DNA from: Bacillus sp. SD088
GTDB taxonomy: Bacteria; Bacillota; Bacilli; Bacillales; Bacillaceae_C
Assembly: GCF_017355205.1 (NCBI RefSeq)
Contig: NZ_JADIJK010000018.1
Coordinates: 1-64,000, forward strand
DNA length: 64,000 bases
Direction: 5' to 3'
Below, one piece after another: positions 17,201 to 26,583 of this stretch. Every line of letters begins with the position of its first letter. Position 1 is the first letter of the stretch. The position numbers were made by a program, and so were the translations under genes. The notes under the pieces were generated by a model. The model was given only the letters and a program-made list of their open reading frames with translations. It ran no database searches and was not told the DNA's origin.

Positions 17201-17605
17201 GATCGTACCTGCTTTCTTCTCTTTTCTCAAGCGAATTTTATAAATAATGAGGATCACGGCCGCGACCATAAGTCCCTCTGTTATGGGTAAAAATATTGCT
17301 AAAAAAGTTAAGAATAAACAACCTACGATTAAAAAAAGATAGATAACTACTGATTTTAATAAAGGTAATTTCTTCGCAAACCCAAGCTTGTATACAAGAA
17401 TCGCTAGAGCAGTGATTGTTAGCCAAAGCAACCAATTTGTAGCCGTTGGATTACCCGTCAATGTATAATAGAACTTTAAAGTGGGGGAAAAACGTTCGAT
17501 CGCTCTTTGGTTAGCATCAATAGACCCCAACAAATACAATTGATTGAGTATAAAATAAAGTTTGATTCTTATTCTCCCCTTCCCTAACCCTAAATGCATG
17601 TTCAA
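17198..17605 (-). CDS. ylaH: YlaH-like membrane protein
   Basis: Up to 135 residues with three hydrophobic helices, ending YKIRLRKEKKAGTI. ALAILVYKLGFAKKLPLLKS and the following helix are typical of YlaH. Function unknown. The start is uncertain: the first ATG has no ribosome binding site, B. subtilis YlaH is about 105 residues, and the homologous part seems to begin near IDANQRAIERFSP, so the true start may be a non-ATG codon near 17540. Same strand as typA's neighbourhood order in B. subtilis. Confidence 0.75.
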   Translation of the reverse strand: MNMHLGLGKGRIRIKLYFILNQLYLLGSIDANQRAIERFSPTLKFYYTLTGNPTATNWLLWLTITALAILVYKLGFAKKLPLLKSVVIYLFLIVGCLFLTFLAIFLPITEGLMVAAVILIIYKIRLRKEKKAGTI

Positions 17606-17662
17606 AAAGAAAGGTAAGGATCATTTATCTCACAGTGGCATTTTACCGGCCTTTTTGAACAT
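17599..17662. terminator. Inverted repeat between ylaH and typA
   Basis: ATGTTCAAAAAG (17599-17610) and CTTTTTGAACAT (17651-17662) form a 12-bp perfect stem with inner GGTAA/TTACC pairing. It lies downstream of typA on the minus strand. The same arm sequence recurs near 43390 and 58190-58226. Confidence 0.7.
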
Positions 17663-17780
17663 CCCCTATACAGGTGAAACATCCATATAGAGAGTTTCAC
17701 CAATATCATATCATATACGAACAGGAAAGCCTAAATTTTAGTAAGGGAGATTCATCTCCCTCACCGATTGAAGTTTCATT

Positions 17781-19616
17781 TTATATTTCTGCTGTTTTTT
17801 TCTTTTTCGCCGCTTTTTCTCGCTCATTTTTATTGAGTATCTTTTTACGTAGACGAATCGATTCTGGAGTAACCTCACAATATTCATCATCATCAAGATA
17901 TTCTAAAGTTTCTTCTAAAGAAAGAATTCTAGGTTTCTTAATAACATTTGTTTGATCTTTATTGGCAGAACGAACATTTGTTGCGTGCTTGGTTTTCGTG
18001 ATATTGACTGTAATATCATTTTCCCGATTATGCTCGCCGACAATCATGCCTTCATAAATTTCTATTCCTGGTTCTACAAAGATCGTTCCCCGGTCTTCTA
18101 CTTGCATAATACCATAGGTAGATGTTTTACCTGTTTCCATAGATACGAGAACACCTTGCCTGCGTCCACCCACTCTGCCTTTTTCCATTGGACGATAGCT
18201 GTCAAACGTATGATTTAAAATCCCATATCCTCTTGTTAATGTCATAAACTCTGTTGAGTAACCAATTAACCCTCGTGCTGGAACATGGAAAATAAGACGC
18301 ACTTGTCCGTTTCCATTATTAATCATATCCAGCATTTCTCCTTTACGAGATCCAAGAGATTCAATCACACTTCCCGTATACTGCTCAGGTGAATCAATTT
18401 GCACTCGCTCAATCGGTTCACACTTAACTCCGTCTATTTCTTTTATAATGACCTGAGGTTTTGAGACCTGTAATTCATACCCTTCACGGCGCATATTTTC
18501 AACAAGAATGGATAAATGTAGCTCACCACGTCCGGATACGATCCAGGCATCTGGTGATTCAGTATTTTCCACTCGTAAGCTTACATCTGTTTCTAATTGA
18601 GTCATCAGTCTTTCTTCAATTTTACGTGAAGTTAAATATTTTCCTTCTCTTCCTGCAAATGGACTGTTATTCACAAGAAACGTCATCTGGAGTGTAGGTT
18701 CATCAACATGGAGGATCGGTAAAGGTTCCTGATGCTCAATTGGACAAATTGTGTCACCTACATCAATGTCTTCCATTCCAGATATGGCGATCAAATCACC
18801 TGCAAAAGCCTCATCAATTTCGATTTTCTTTAATCCTAGAAAGCCAAACATTTTGGTTACACGAAATTGTTTGGTCGTGCCATCCTGTTTTAAAACAGCT
18901 ACATGTTGACCTACTTTCATGGTTCCTCTGAACACTCTACCGATGCCAATTCTTCCTACATAGTCATTGTAATCGAGTAAAGAGACTTGGAACTGTAACG
19001 GATCTTCGCTGTTATCAACGGGAGCTGGAATAAAATCCAAGATTGTCTCGTATAAGGATTCCATGTTTTCATCTTGTTTTTCGGCGTCTTTACTGGCTGT
19101 ACCATTAATGGCGGATGCATAAATCACAGGGAATTCAAGTTGTTCGTCATTTGCATCAAGTTCAATAAATAGCTCGAGGACTTCATCAATAACCTCTGCA
19201 GGTCTTGCAAAATCACGGTCAATTTTATTTACAACAACAACTGGGGTTAAGTTTTGCTCTAATGCCTTCTTCAGTACAAATCTAGTTTGTGGCATACAGC
19301 CTTCATACGCATCTACAACAAGTAAAACACCATCTACCATTTTAAGAATACGTTCCACTTCGCCACCAAAATCAGCATGACCTGGTGTATCTAATATATT
19401 TATTTTTGTATCTTTATATTGAATGGCTGTATTTTTAGCCAAAATGGTAATTCCACGTTCTCTTTCAATATCCCCTGAATCCATGGCTCTTTCTTCGACA
19501 AGCTCATTGGAACGAAACGTTCCTGACTGTTTTAATAATTGGTCTACTAATGTTGTTTTACCATGATCAACATGCGCGATAATGGCAATATTCCTAATGT
19601 TTTCTCTAAGGTTCAA
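17781..19616 (-). CDS. typA: Ribosome-associated GTPase TypA/BipA
   Basis: 611 residues, a translational GTPase of the EF-G/LepA superfamily. GTP-binding motifs: AHVDHGKTT (14-22), the switch region RGITI, DTPGH and NKID. Domain II, two alpha-beta domains and the BipA-specific C-terminal domain (DYIRLRKKIL-type ending, here ESIRLRKKILNKNE) are all present. It acts on the ribosome, in large-subunit assembly at low temperature and under stress. The start is TTG, 6-7 bases after AGGAGG. Full length; B. subtilis name ylaG. Confidence 0.96.
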   Translation of the reverse strand: MNLRENIRNIAIIAHVDHGKTTLVDQLLKQSGTFRSNELVEERAMDSGDIERERGITILAKNTAIQYKDTKINILDTPGHADFGGEVERILKMVDGVLLVVDAYEGCMPQTRFVLKKALEQNLTPVVVVNKIDRDFARPAEVIDEVLELFIELDANDEQLEFPVIYASAINGTASKDAEKQDENMESLYETILDFIPAPVDNSEDPLQFQVSLLDYNDYVGRIGIGRVFRGTMKVGQHVAVLKQDGTTKQFRVTKMFGFLGLKKIEIDEAFAGDLIAISGMEDIDVGDTICPIEHQEPLPILHVDEPTLQMTFLVNNSPFAGREGKYLTSRKIEERLMTQLETDVSLRVENTESPDAWIVSGRGELHLSILVENMRREGYELQVSKPQVIIKEIDGVKCEPIERVQIDSPEQYTGSVIESLGSRKGEMLDMINNGNGQVRLIFHVPARGLIGYSTEFMTLTRGYGILNHTFDSYRPMEKGRVGGRRQGVLVSMETGKTSTYGIMQVEDRGTIFVEPGIEIYEGMIVGEHNRENDITVNITKTKHATNVRSANKDQTNVIKKPRILSLEETLEYLDDDEYCEVTPESIRLRKKILNKNEREKAAKKKKTAEI

Positions 19617-19807
19617 AAGTGTTTCCTCCTATATTAAAAAATCAACTGATTGATAACTTTTTCATTAACTGAGTTATTATATCACAAACACTGGAGAATT
19701 TGTAATATTTTTTGTACAATATAATAGTGAGTTTATACAAATGGAGTTTTTTCTTGTTTAGGAGCAATATTAGAATGATTATTCATTTAGCTAAGGGGGC
19801 TTCAATC

Positions 19808-19993
19808 TTGAGTAAGATCAGGTGGGACTTTTTACTATTGGCCACTGCCGCCGCTTTTTCCATCATGGGCATGGGCATTTGCCTAGCTGAAAATAGTTGG
19901 TTAGGCATTGCGTTATGCTTTATCGTTCTCTGTATCGCTATGATGTATGGGTTCAAAAAGAAGAAAAAGCTACAAAAAGAAGGTAATATATAA
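19808..19993 (+). CDS. ylaF: YlaF-like small membrane protein (DUF5325)
   Basis: 61 residues with two hydrophobic helices and a lysine-rich tail (GFKKKKKLQKEG). The start is a TTG at 19808, seven bases after AAGGGGG; longer in-frame starts would cover the promoter region and lack such a site. Size, layout and position between typA and suhB match B. subtilis YlaF. Function unknown. A stem-loop directly after the stop ends it. Confidence 0.8.
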   Translation: MSKIRWDFLLLATAAAFSIMGMGICLAENSWLGIALCFIVLCIAMMYGFKKKKKLQKEGNI

Positions 19994-19995
19994 GC

Positions 19996-20035
19996 CAGTC
20001 ATCATTCAGTGGGTATTCCCCCACCGAATGGTGAC
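19996..20035 (+). terminator. Hairpin after ylaF, before the suhB end
   Basis: CATTCAGTGGG - TATTCC - CCCACCGAATG, one mismatch; convergent genes on either side; T-run short. Confidence 0.6.
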
Positions 20036-20049
20036 TTCCGTTTAAAGTT

Positions 20050-20835
20050 TTAACGTGATTGAAAATACGGAAGTAATTGTTTATGAAGTTCAGGCTTCGC
20101 TGCAAGGATGGAGCTCTTTTCTAGCATATTTACTGGATTCCCCTGTAAATCCGTTACAACACCTCCAAGTTCTTCAATGATCACTTTCCCACCAGCGAAA
20201 TCCCATGGTGAGAGTTGCAAACTTATGTAAGCGTCCATCCTTCCCATTGCAACGTAAGCAAATTCCATAGCTGCTGATCCGTATGATCTAGCCCCTCGTA
20301 TATCCTTTACTAACGGAATAAACATACGAGCCGTTTGTTCGGAATGGATCGATGCTGGGTTAAAGCCAACAACTGCCTCATTTATATTGCCCTCTTGTAG
20401 CGGAGCAATTTTTTCCTCATTGAAAAATGCCCCCTTCCCTCTACTTGCACAGTAAAGCTCGTCTAATATGACATCATACAAATATCCCAATTGCCCAACC
20501 CCATCCTCTAAAATTCCAATGGAGATGAAAAAGTTTCTTTGCTGATGGACAAAATTCATCGTTCCATCAATGGGATCAACAATCCATACAACCCCCTCTA
20601 AGTCATTCACTTGATCTCCAAATCCTTCTTCTCCCATCATTCTATGATTGGGAAAATGCTCTTTGATTTGCTTTACAAAGAATTGTTCTGTTTCTTTATC
20701 TACATTTGTAACTAGATCATTTGCATCCGATTTCGTATGAATATCTAATGCATGTTCAAGCGACTCCATTATTGAGTTTCTCGCTTGCTTTAACCATTGC
20801 TTTACAGATTGATCTACTTCATGCCATATTGCCAT
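20050..20835 (-). CDS. suhB: Inositol monophosphatase family protein (SuhB/YktC)
   Basis: 261 residues with the metal-binding motifs of the IMPase/FBPase superfamily: GEEGF (Glu ligand), WIVDPIDGTMNFVHQ and, near the C-terminus, WDFAGGKVIIEELGG. It dephosphorylates inositol-1-phosphate or related sugars; SuhB proteins can also act on RNA metabolism. The start is the ATG at 20835, where GGAGGG lies 7-8 bases upstream; an ATG five codons earlier overlaps that site. Order with ykzI and yktA follows B. subtilis. Confidence 0.92.
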   Translation of the reverse strand: MAIWHEVDQSVKQWLKQARNSIMESLEHALDIHTKSDANDLVTNVDKETEQFFVKQIKEHFPNHRMMGEEGFGDQVNDLEGVVWIVDPIDGTMNFVHQQRNFFISIGILEDGVGQLGYLYDVILDELYCASRGKGAFFNEEKIAPLQEGNINEAVVGFNPASIHSEQTARMFIPLVKDIRGARSYGSAAMEFAYVAMGRMDAYISLQLSPWDFAGGKVIIEELGGVVTDLQGNPVNMLEKSSILAAKPELHKQLLPYFQSR

Positions 20836-20915
20836 ACTTCCACCCTCCATTGACTCCCTATATTTTACTATAGCATAGGGATTTCAACCCTCGTTTTCAA
20901 GCAAAGTGTTTTATC

Positions 20916-21203
20916 AAGAAAAGCGCAAGGCGCCCGCCTATCGGCGACAAGCAAATGTTCTGAGACAAAGAAAGGCGTTTTTGCCTTTCATTGTCTCAGG
21001 TTATTTCGTGGAACATCGGTTAAGATCGCCACATCCTAGCAACAGACTCAAACCGCGACGTCCTGTCGCTTCGTCTGCACTAGTAGATCCTGTAGTCGAA
21101 ACGCCGATGGACTCGCATCCTGCGAGCCTCGAGCGATGGCGCCTGGAGCTAGACACCAACTGCAACGTAAACTATTTATCACAAGCCAAGAATTTTATAA
21201 TTT
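20916..21203 (+). repeat. Family B modular stem-loop repeat, copy B2
   Basis: It begins AAGAAAAGCGCAAGGCGCC, contains GACAAGCAAATGTTCTGAG, a hairpin CTGAGACAAAGAAAGGCG / GCCTTTCATTGTCTCAG, the GACGTCCTGTCGCTTCGTC module and GACTCGCATCCTGCGAG, and ends GGCGCCTGGAGCTAGACA. A conserved tail TTTATCACAAGCC then AATTTTATAATTT follows. It occupies most of the gap between suhB and ykzI. Confidence 0.88.
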
Positions 21204-21296
21204 AGCTAAGGGAATGAATGATTGCATATAGAACATGAAACGAACTTCCTTACTAAAGCTCTAAAGGAAGTTCGAATCTAGTCATAAGCAAATACC

Positions 21297-21491
21297 TTAC
21301 AAAGCTTCCAACTTAATAAGCTCTTCCCGGATCCGTGTAAGCTTACGCTTTGTTTTTGTCTTTTTATCTTCATTTTCTTCTTGCAAAGCATCATGCAAAA
21401 CGGCTAATTCATAGTTCAATTCTAAACGTAATACAGCCAGTCTTTGTTTATCTAGGTTTTTTCTTCGATAAGCATTCATCACTTGTTTCAT
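21297..21491 (-). CDS. ykzI: YkzI-like small protein
   Basis: 64 residues, almost entirely charged helix (RRKNLDKQRLAVLRLELNYE), likely a coiled coil. Length and place between suhB and yktA match B. subtilis YkzI. AAAGGGGTG lies 8 bases before ATG. Function unknown; nothing suggests secretion. Confidence 0.75.
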   Translation of the reverse strand: MKQVMNAYRRKNLDKQRLAVLRLELNYELAVLHDALQEENEDKKTKTKRKLTRIREELIKLEAL

Positions 21492-21584
21492 GGAAGAAAC
21501 ACCCCTTTAGTCATTCAAAATATTTTTATCATTCTGGAATAACTTATTATAATATATGTTGTCGGAAGAGAAGGAGGAACTAAA

Positions 21585-21623
21585 TTGTGTGATTACCCCA
21601 TATTAGATATTTCCGACTCATGA
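21585..21623 (+). other. Possible 12-codon micro-ORF
   Basis: TTG start 7 bases after GAAGGAGGA, encoding MCDYPILDISDS and then TGA. A TATAAT (21548-21553) stands upstream without a convincing -35. It could be a real peptide or leader, or a remnant. No known family. Confidence 0.25.
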
Positions 21624-21755
21624 TGCATTTTCACTTTGTGTAATTTGCTATTGGTAATTTTGTACCCGGATCAAGTCGTGATTAAACAAATGGCACTGTA
21701 ATGAGTAAAGTAGTTGCTATTCAAATTTGATGGATACACGGGGATATCGTGAGAT

Positions 21756-22025
21756 TCACATCTTTATTAATTGATTGGATGAAGTACTTTTTGCCTTTTT
21801 AACGGTTTTATACAAGGAATAGCCACTCGAATCCTCAAATTCTTTCCCATAAATCTTTTCATCAGATTTTGCTGGGACAATTTTTTTGAATTTACGATAT
21901 TCATGTAATAACTCATCTCTATTCACGCCTTTTTCGTATGCTTGTTCAATTTTTTGAAAAAATTGTATGACAGTCACAATTTCATCCTGGGTCCAATCAA
22001 TAGAAAATGGATAAGAATATTCCAA
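21756..22025 (-). CDS. yktA: UPF0223 family protein YktA
   Basis: 89 residues matching YktA: YPFSIDWTQDEIVTVIQFFQ at the start and the FKKIVPAKSDEK and EDSSGYSLYKTVKKAK blocks. Small helical cytoplasmic protein of unknown function. The start is TTG with AGGGAGGA 7 bases upstream. B. subtilis has yktB between yktA and ykzI; here only a non-coding 264-base gap is left. Confidence 0.9.
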   Translation of the reverse strand: MEYSYPFSIDWTQDEIVTVIQFFQKIEQAYEKGVNRDELLHEYRKFKKIVPAKSDEKIYGKEFEDSSGYSLYKTVKKAKSTSSNQLIKM

Positions 22026-22137
22026 ACCAACTTCCTCCCTGTTTTGCTTATTATTTCTTTACATTCAGACTTCTATACTCATACAGACGATTTATGTAGA
22101 TGCCCCACAAAAAATAGAAAACCGATATGGAAAAGAA

Positions 22138-22349
22138 GCTGAGACAAAAGTATCCAAAGAAAAAAACGAATTACATATACCCGCTTCGGAAATACACTTC
22201 GCTTTCTGCGGGGAGTAGCAAGTCTCCTCAGGCATGAGCCTTCCGGGTCTTGCCGAACTCTCACTTCCCGCAGGAGTTTAGGTATATTCCCACCGCTAAA
22301 GTAATGCATTGTTCGTCTTTAGAATTTAGTATTTTAGTTTTGTCTCAGC
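22138..22349. repeat. Family A MITE-like palindrome, copy A2
   Basis: 212 bp with perfect 12-bp terminal inverted repeats, GCTGAGACAAAA (22138-22149) and TTTTGTCTCAGC (22338-22349). The inner part is a long imperfect palindrome with arms such as TTTCTGCGGGGAG and CTTCCCGCAGGAG. No coding capacity. It lies between yktA and the NodB lipoprotein gene. Confidence 0.88.
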
Positions 22350-22357
22350 CTTAATGC

Positions 22358-23227
22358 TTATTCTTCGTTACGTGGAGTTTTAATCAGATCAGGATCAACG
22401 GTTTCATAGCCCTTATCTCTTAGACCCTTAACAATGTCCTCCAAAGCCGCATTCGTCCATTCTCGATCATGCATTAACAAATTAGCACCATTGCCTAATT
22501 CAGGGGCATTCACCATAATATCGGCAATTCCCTCTTTGTTCATATATTCCTCATTCCAATCGTACCCATAGGTCCAATTCATTAACACCATCTTTTCATC
22601 TTTCGCTATTTCTCTACTTGTGTCAGTATTTTGGCCGAAAGGAGCGCGAAAGAATTTAGGGCGTTCTCCTGTAATTTCTTCAACCTGATCATTAACAGAG
22701 AGAATTTCTTCCTTTTGTTCATCTGGTGATAGGGTTGTTAAATCTGGGTGTGAATAGGTATGATTTCCGATCTCAAAGCCCATATCGTAAATTTCCTTTA
22801 CGATTTTTTCTTTTTCAGGTGTGGTTATAAAATGACCATTTACAAAAAAGACGGCCGGCGCATTAAGCTTTTCAAGCGTTTTTGCCATTTCTAAGGCATG
22901 TTCATCTGGAGCATCATCGATTGTGAGTAACGCCACTTTTGGGTTTGCATCATCAATCGGCACGATAGAATAAACTTCACTTAATTCATATTGAGGATCC
23001 TGTTCTTCCTCTTCTGCTTGTACTGATGATTCCTCAGCCTCTTCCGCTTCATTACCTTCTCCTGTCTCCTCTTGCTGCTCTTCTCCTGCTTCATCTTGTT
23101 GCTTCCCCTCGTCTTTTTCTTCAGTTAAAGACTTGTCCACCTCATCTGTCGACTGACTTGGAGAACTCTGATTGCCACATGCGGCCAAGCCACCTGCAAC
23201 AAGGAGCAAAATCATAAGTTTCTTCAT
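22358..23227 (-). CDS. Polysaccharide deacetylase (NodB domain) lipoprotein
   Basis: 289 residues. The signal peptide has lipobox GLAAC (Cys17). A disordered Glu-rich linker covers about 20-80. The NodB deacetylase domain (about 85-280) has motif 1 LTIDDAPD (D104, D105), zinc motif HTYSH (H156, H160), RAPFG (R194) and the final LMHD (H253). All catalytic positions are present, so it should deacetylate a cell-wall or capsule glycan from the outer membrane face. Motif 1 reads TIDDAP rather than the usual TFDDGP. It occupies the place where slp-speA sits after pdhD in B. subtilis. Confidence 0.87.
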   Translation of the reverse strand: MKKLMILLLVAGGLAACGNQSSPSQSTDEVDKSLTEEKDEGKQQDEAGEEQQEETGEGNEAEEAEESSVQAEEEEQDPQYELSEVYSIVPIDDANPKVALLTIDDAPDEHALEMAKTLEKLNAPAVFFVNGHFITTPEKEKIVKEIYDMGFEIGNHTYSHPDLTTLSPDEQKEEILSVNDQVEEITGERPKFFRAPFGQNTDTSREIAKDEKMVLMNWTYGYDWNEEYMNKEGIADIMVNAPELGNGANLLMHDREWTNAALEDIVKGLRDKGYETVDPDLIKTPRNEE

Positions 23228-23324
23228 ATGTTTCCCCTTTCTCTCTTTATGTGGAATTAACTTCCATTATAATTTGTCGACATATAGTATTCAAGCGATC
23301 AGATTTTGGTGGAATTCCGGAGAT

Positions 23325-23585
23325 TTAGTAGAATAAAAACTGTAGCAGAAATTGCAGCGAAACATAAGTACATAAGCTCATTATCGTTGTAAGAATAGTC
23401 GCTCCTTTTGACCCAATGATTTTTCTAGCAACTAAATAAGCTAAATAAAAAAAGACAAGGAATAGAAGAACTTTTGCAAGAAAGCGATCTTTTCCCGAAA
23501 GCCATTGTGCAACATGAAAACCACTCCATATCATAATTTGAATGAGAGCAGCTACGTAATTTTTTAGAAGCATTGAATTCTTCAC
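23325..23585 (-). CDS. Small hypothetical membrane protein
   Basis: 86 residues with two or three hydrophobic helices (LLFLVFFYLAYLVARKIIG and a C-terminal LQFLLQFLFY). No recognised family. The start codon is plausible, but the ribosome binding site upstream (GAAATGAGTG) is weak. It lies between the NodB lipoprotein and pdhD on the same strand. Confidence that it is expressed is moderate. Confidence 0.5.
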   Translation of the reverse strand: MKNSMLLKNYVAALIQIMIWSGFHVAQWLSGKDRFLAKVLLFLVFFYLAYLVARKIIGSKGATILTTIMSLCTYVSLQFLLQFLFY

Positions 23586-23663
23586 TCATTTCATTGAAGA
23601 TTTACAGCATCTTGTAAAAAACGTCCTCTTAAATAATATGCATGTAAATATATAAAATAATCC

Positions 23664-23702
23664 AAAAAAAGAGCTTTCTCATTTAAATGGGAAAGCTCTT
23701 TA
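23664..23702 (-). terminator. Terminator after pdhD
   Basis: AAAGAGCTTTC - ATTTAAAT region - GAAAGCTCTTT with an AAAAAAA/TTTTTTT flank; it ends the pdhABCD unit. Confidence 0.9.
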
Positions 23703-23715
23703 GAAATTTTATTTA

Positions 23716-25122
23716 TTACATAATATGAATAGGGGTGCCTAAAGCTACTTCTGCTGCTTCCATTGTGATTTCTCCCAAAGTAGGATGTGCATGGATAGTC
23801 ATCGCAATATCCTCAGCAGTCATACCAGCTTCAATCGCTAGACCTAGTTCTGAAATCATATCAGAAGCATTAGATCCTGCAATTTGTGCACCAATGACTA
23901 AACCGTCCTCTTTACGAGTAATTAATTTCATAAAGCCATCTGCGCTGTTAAGAGATAGTGCTCTACCGTTAGCAGCGAAAGGAAATTTAGCAGCTTTTAT
24001 GTCAATGCCTTCATCCTTTGCTTGTTTTTCGGTGTAACCAACAGTTGCAAGCTCAGGTTCAGAGAATACGACTGCAGGCATACCAAGATAGTCAACTTCA
24101 GAAGGTTGGCCAGAAATAGCTTCTGCAGCAATTTTACCTTCATAAGAAGCTTTATGAGCCAATGGTAGTCCTGGAACAATATCACCAATTGCATAAACAT
24201 TATTCACAGTAGTGCGGCATTGTTTATCTACTTCAATTAACCCTCGATCATCTAGTTTAACGCCTACTTGCTCAAGGCCAAGTTCATCTGTGTTTGGCTT
24301 ACGTCCAACTGTCACAAGCACATAATCTGCTTCTACTACTTCCTCTTTGCCCCCAGCCTCATACGTAACCTTCACACCGTCTTTTGTTTCTTCAACGCCT
24401 TTAGCCATAGCTTTTGTTACGACGTCAACTTTTTTCTTTTTCAGACCGCGCTTAACAAGTGATGTCATTTGTTTTTCAAAGCCACTTAGAATATCGTCTG
24501 CACCTTCAAGAATGGTCACTTCAGTTCCAAGATTAGCATAGGCAGTACCAAGCTCAGTACCAACATAGCCGCCACCAATGACAACCAGCTTTTCAGGTAA
24601 TTCTTTAAGATTCAAAGCCCCAGTTGAATCAAGAACACGATCAGAGAACTTAAATGTAGGTAGTTCAATTGGGTGTGATCCTGTAGCAATAATAGCATTT
24701 TTAAAGGTATAGGTTTGCGCTGATTTTTCGTCCATTACACGGATGTTATGGTCATCAACGAAATAGGCTTCTCCTTTAACAATTTCAACTTTATTGCCTT
24801 TTAGCAACCCTTCTACACCACTCGTAAGTTTGTTTACTACGCTGCCTTTCCACTCCTGAAGCTTAGAAAAATCAAGGCTGACCTTTTCAGTTTTGATGCC
24901 AAATTCCTCAGATTCTAACGCATTCTCATAACGGTGAGAAGCAGAAATCAAGGCCTTAGAAGGAATACATCCTACATTTAAACAAACCCCACCAAGATTT
25001 CCCTTTTCCACGATGGTTACTTTTTGGCCAAGTTGAGCGGCACGAATTGCCGCTACATACCCACCTGGACCTGCTCCAATGACAATTGTATCTGTTTCAA
25101 TCGGAAAATCTCCTACTACCAT
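23716..25122 (-). CDS. pdhD: Dihydrolipoyl dehydrogenase (PDH E3)
   Basis: 468 residues. FAD motif [12 protein letters not shown], redox disulfide [15 protein letters not shown] (C47, C52), NAD motif [13 protein letters not shown], and C-terminal catalytic dyad HAHPTLGE (His ~446, Glu ~451). It reoxidises the lipoyl groups of E2, making NADH, and may also serve other 2-oxoacid complexes. It starts 3 bases after pdhC with GGAGGGG upstream. Last gene of the pdh operon. Confidence 0.97.
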   Translation of the reverse strand: MVVGDFPIETDTIVIGAGPGGYVAAIRAAQLGQKVTIVEKGNLGGVCLNVGCIPSKALISASHRYENALESEEFGIKTEKVSLDFSKLQEWKGSVVNKLTSGVEGLLKGNKVEIVKGEAYFVDDHNIRVMDEKSAQTYTFKNAIIATGSHPIELPTFKFSDRVLDSTGALNLKELPEKLVVIGGGYVGTELGTAYANLGTEVTILEGADDILSGFEKQMTSLVKRGLKKKKVDVVTKAMAKGVEETKDGVKVTYEAGGKEEVVEADYVLVTVGRKPNTDELGLEQVGVKLDDRGLIEVDKQCRTTVNNVYAIGDIVPGLPLAHKASYEGKIAAEAISGQPSEVDYLGMPAVVFSEPELATVGYTEKQAKDEGIDIKAAKFPFAANGRALSLNSADGFMKLITRKEDGLVIGAQIAGSNASDMISELGLAIEAGMTAEDIAMTIHAHPTLGEITMEAAEVALGTPIHIM

Positions 25123-25125
25123 TTC

Positions 25126-26460
25126 TTACCCCTCCATTAATAAAAGTTCAGGATCGTTTAATAATCGTTTAATATGGTTAAGTGCATTTTGAGCTGTTGC
25201 CCCATCAATCATTCTATGGTCAAAGCTTAATGATAGAGCTAACACTGGAGCCGCAATAATTTCACCATCTTGAACAACTGGTTTTTCTGCAATACGGCCA
25301 ATACCAAGAATCGCGACTTCTGGCTGATTAATAACAGGTGTAAACCACTGACCACCAGCAGAACCAATATTAGAAATTGTGCAAGAAGCACCTTTCATTT
25401 CATTAGGAGCTAATTTTCCATCTCTTGCTTTCACAGCTAATTCATTAATTTCTTGTGAAATATTGAAGATAGATTTCGCATCTGCATGTTTCACAACTGG
25501 TACTAATAGACCTCTGTCAGTATCAGCAGCAATTCCGATATTATAATAATGCTTATTAATAATTTCTCCAGCCTCTTCATCAAGTGAAGTATTAAATGCT
25601 GGATATTCACGAAGAGCACTTACAAGTGCTTTGACGACGTATGGCAAGAATGTAAGTTTAATATCCTTCTCAGCAGCAACGGCTTTGAATTTCTTCCGAT
25701 GAGCAACAAGCTTCGTTACATCAATTTCATCCATCAACGTAACATGAGGAGCTGTATGCTTCGAATTCACCATCGCCTTAGCAATAGCTTTACGGATACC
25801 ACTCATTTTTTCGCGTGTTTCAGGGTATTCACCCTCTGGAGTGGCTACAGTTGCCGCATTTGTCTTCTCATCTTTCGCTGGAGCTTCTGCTTGTTTCGCT
25901 TCTGCAGCTCCACCTTGTAAGAAGGAATCAATATCTTCTTTTAGCACTCGGCTATTCTTACCAGTACCATTTACTTGCTGAATGTTAACACCTTTTTCAC
26001 GTGCATATTTTCTAACTGACGGCATCGCAATCACACGTTTATTGGGATCTACATCCACTTCTGCTTGAGATCCAGCACCTGTTGATTCAGCATTTTGTTC
26101 AGCTTCTGCTTCAGCTTGGACTTCTGCTTTTTTCACATCTTGACCAGCTTCTGCAGTAGACTGTACATCAGCTTCCGTTTTCCCTTCGCCATGCTCTCCT
26201 TTAAATTGAAGATCTTCATAACCTGGAGCATCAAACTTAATTAAAGCTTGGCCAACTGTTGCAGTTTGTCCTTCTTCGACAAAAATTTCTTCTACCGTTC
26301 CTGCGACAGGAGAAGGAATTTCAACTACTGCTTTGTCGTTTTGAACTTCACAAAGCGTATCATCTTCCTCGATTTTGTCACCAGGCTTTACAAACCATTT
26401 AACGATATCGCCTTCGTGAATTCCTTCACCGATGTCTGGCATCTTAAATTCAAATGACAT
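25126..26460 (-). CDS. pdhC: Dihydrolipoyllysine acetyltransferase (PDH E2)
   Basis: 444 residues: one N-terminal lipoyl domain (lipoyl Lys in [12 protein letters not shown]), an Ala/Glu-rich flexible linker, the E1/E3-binding domain ([14 protein letters not shown]) and a catalytic domain ending with [10 protein letters not shown], the active-site DHRxxDG. It forms the PDH core and makes acetyl-CoA. The start is the ATG at 26460, nine bases after GGAGGG; the in-frame GTG three codons upstream overlaps that site. A 123-base gap separates it from pdhB and might hold an internal promoter. Confidence 0.97.
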   Translation of the reverse strand: MSFEFKMPDIGEGIHEGDIVKWFVKPGDKIEEDDTLCEVQNDKAVVEIPSPVAGTVEEIFVEEGQTATVGQALIKFDAPGYEDLQFKGEHGEGKTEADVQSTAEAGQDVKKAEVQAEAEAEQNAESTGAGSQAEVDVDPNKRVIAMPSVRKYAREKGVNIQQVNGTGKNSRVLKEDIDSFLQGGAAEAKQAEAPAKDEKTNAATVATPEGEYPETREKMSGIRKAIAKAMVNSKHTAPHVTLMDEIDVTKLVAHRKKFKAVAAEKDIKLTFLPYVVKALVSALREYPAFNTSLDEEAGEIINKHYYNIGIAADTDRGLLVPVVKHADAKSIFNISQEINELAVKARDGKLAPNEMKGASCTISNIGSAGGQWFTPVINQPEVAILGIGRIAEKPVVQDGEIIAAPVLALSLSFDHRMIDGATAQNALNHIKRLLNDPELLLMEG

Positions 26461-26583
26461 GGTCTTCACCCTCCTGTTAATTCTTTATTCAAATATAAAT
26501 TTATTTTGGAAACAAGAATACATCGTTGATTTGTTTAAACAACAGGTGGAATCGTTTATTTCCAGCAAACATGCATTTTATTA

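Noticed and set aside
20906-21205. 99-codon plus-strand frame
   Set aside because: It coincides with family B copy B2, and the frame is not kept in the other copies.
22079-22309. 76-codon minus-strand frame
   Set aside because: It lies almost wholly in the family A palindrome A2; the composition is that of the repeat, not a protein.
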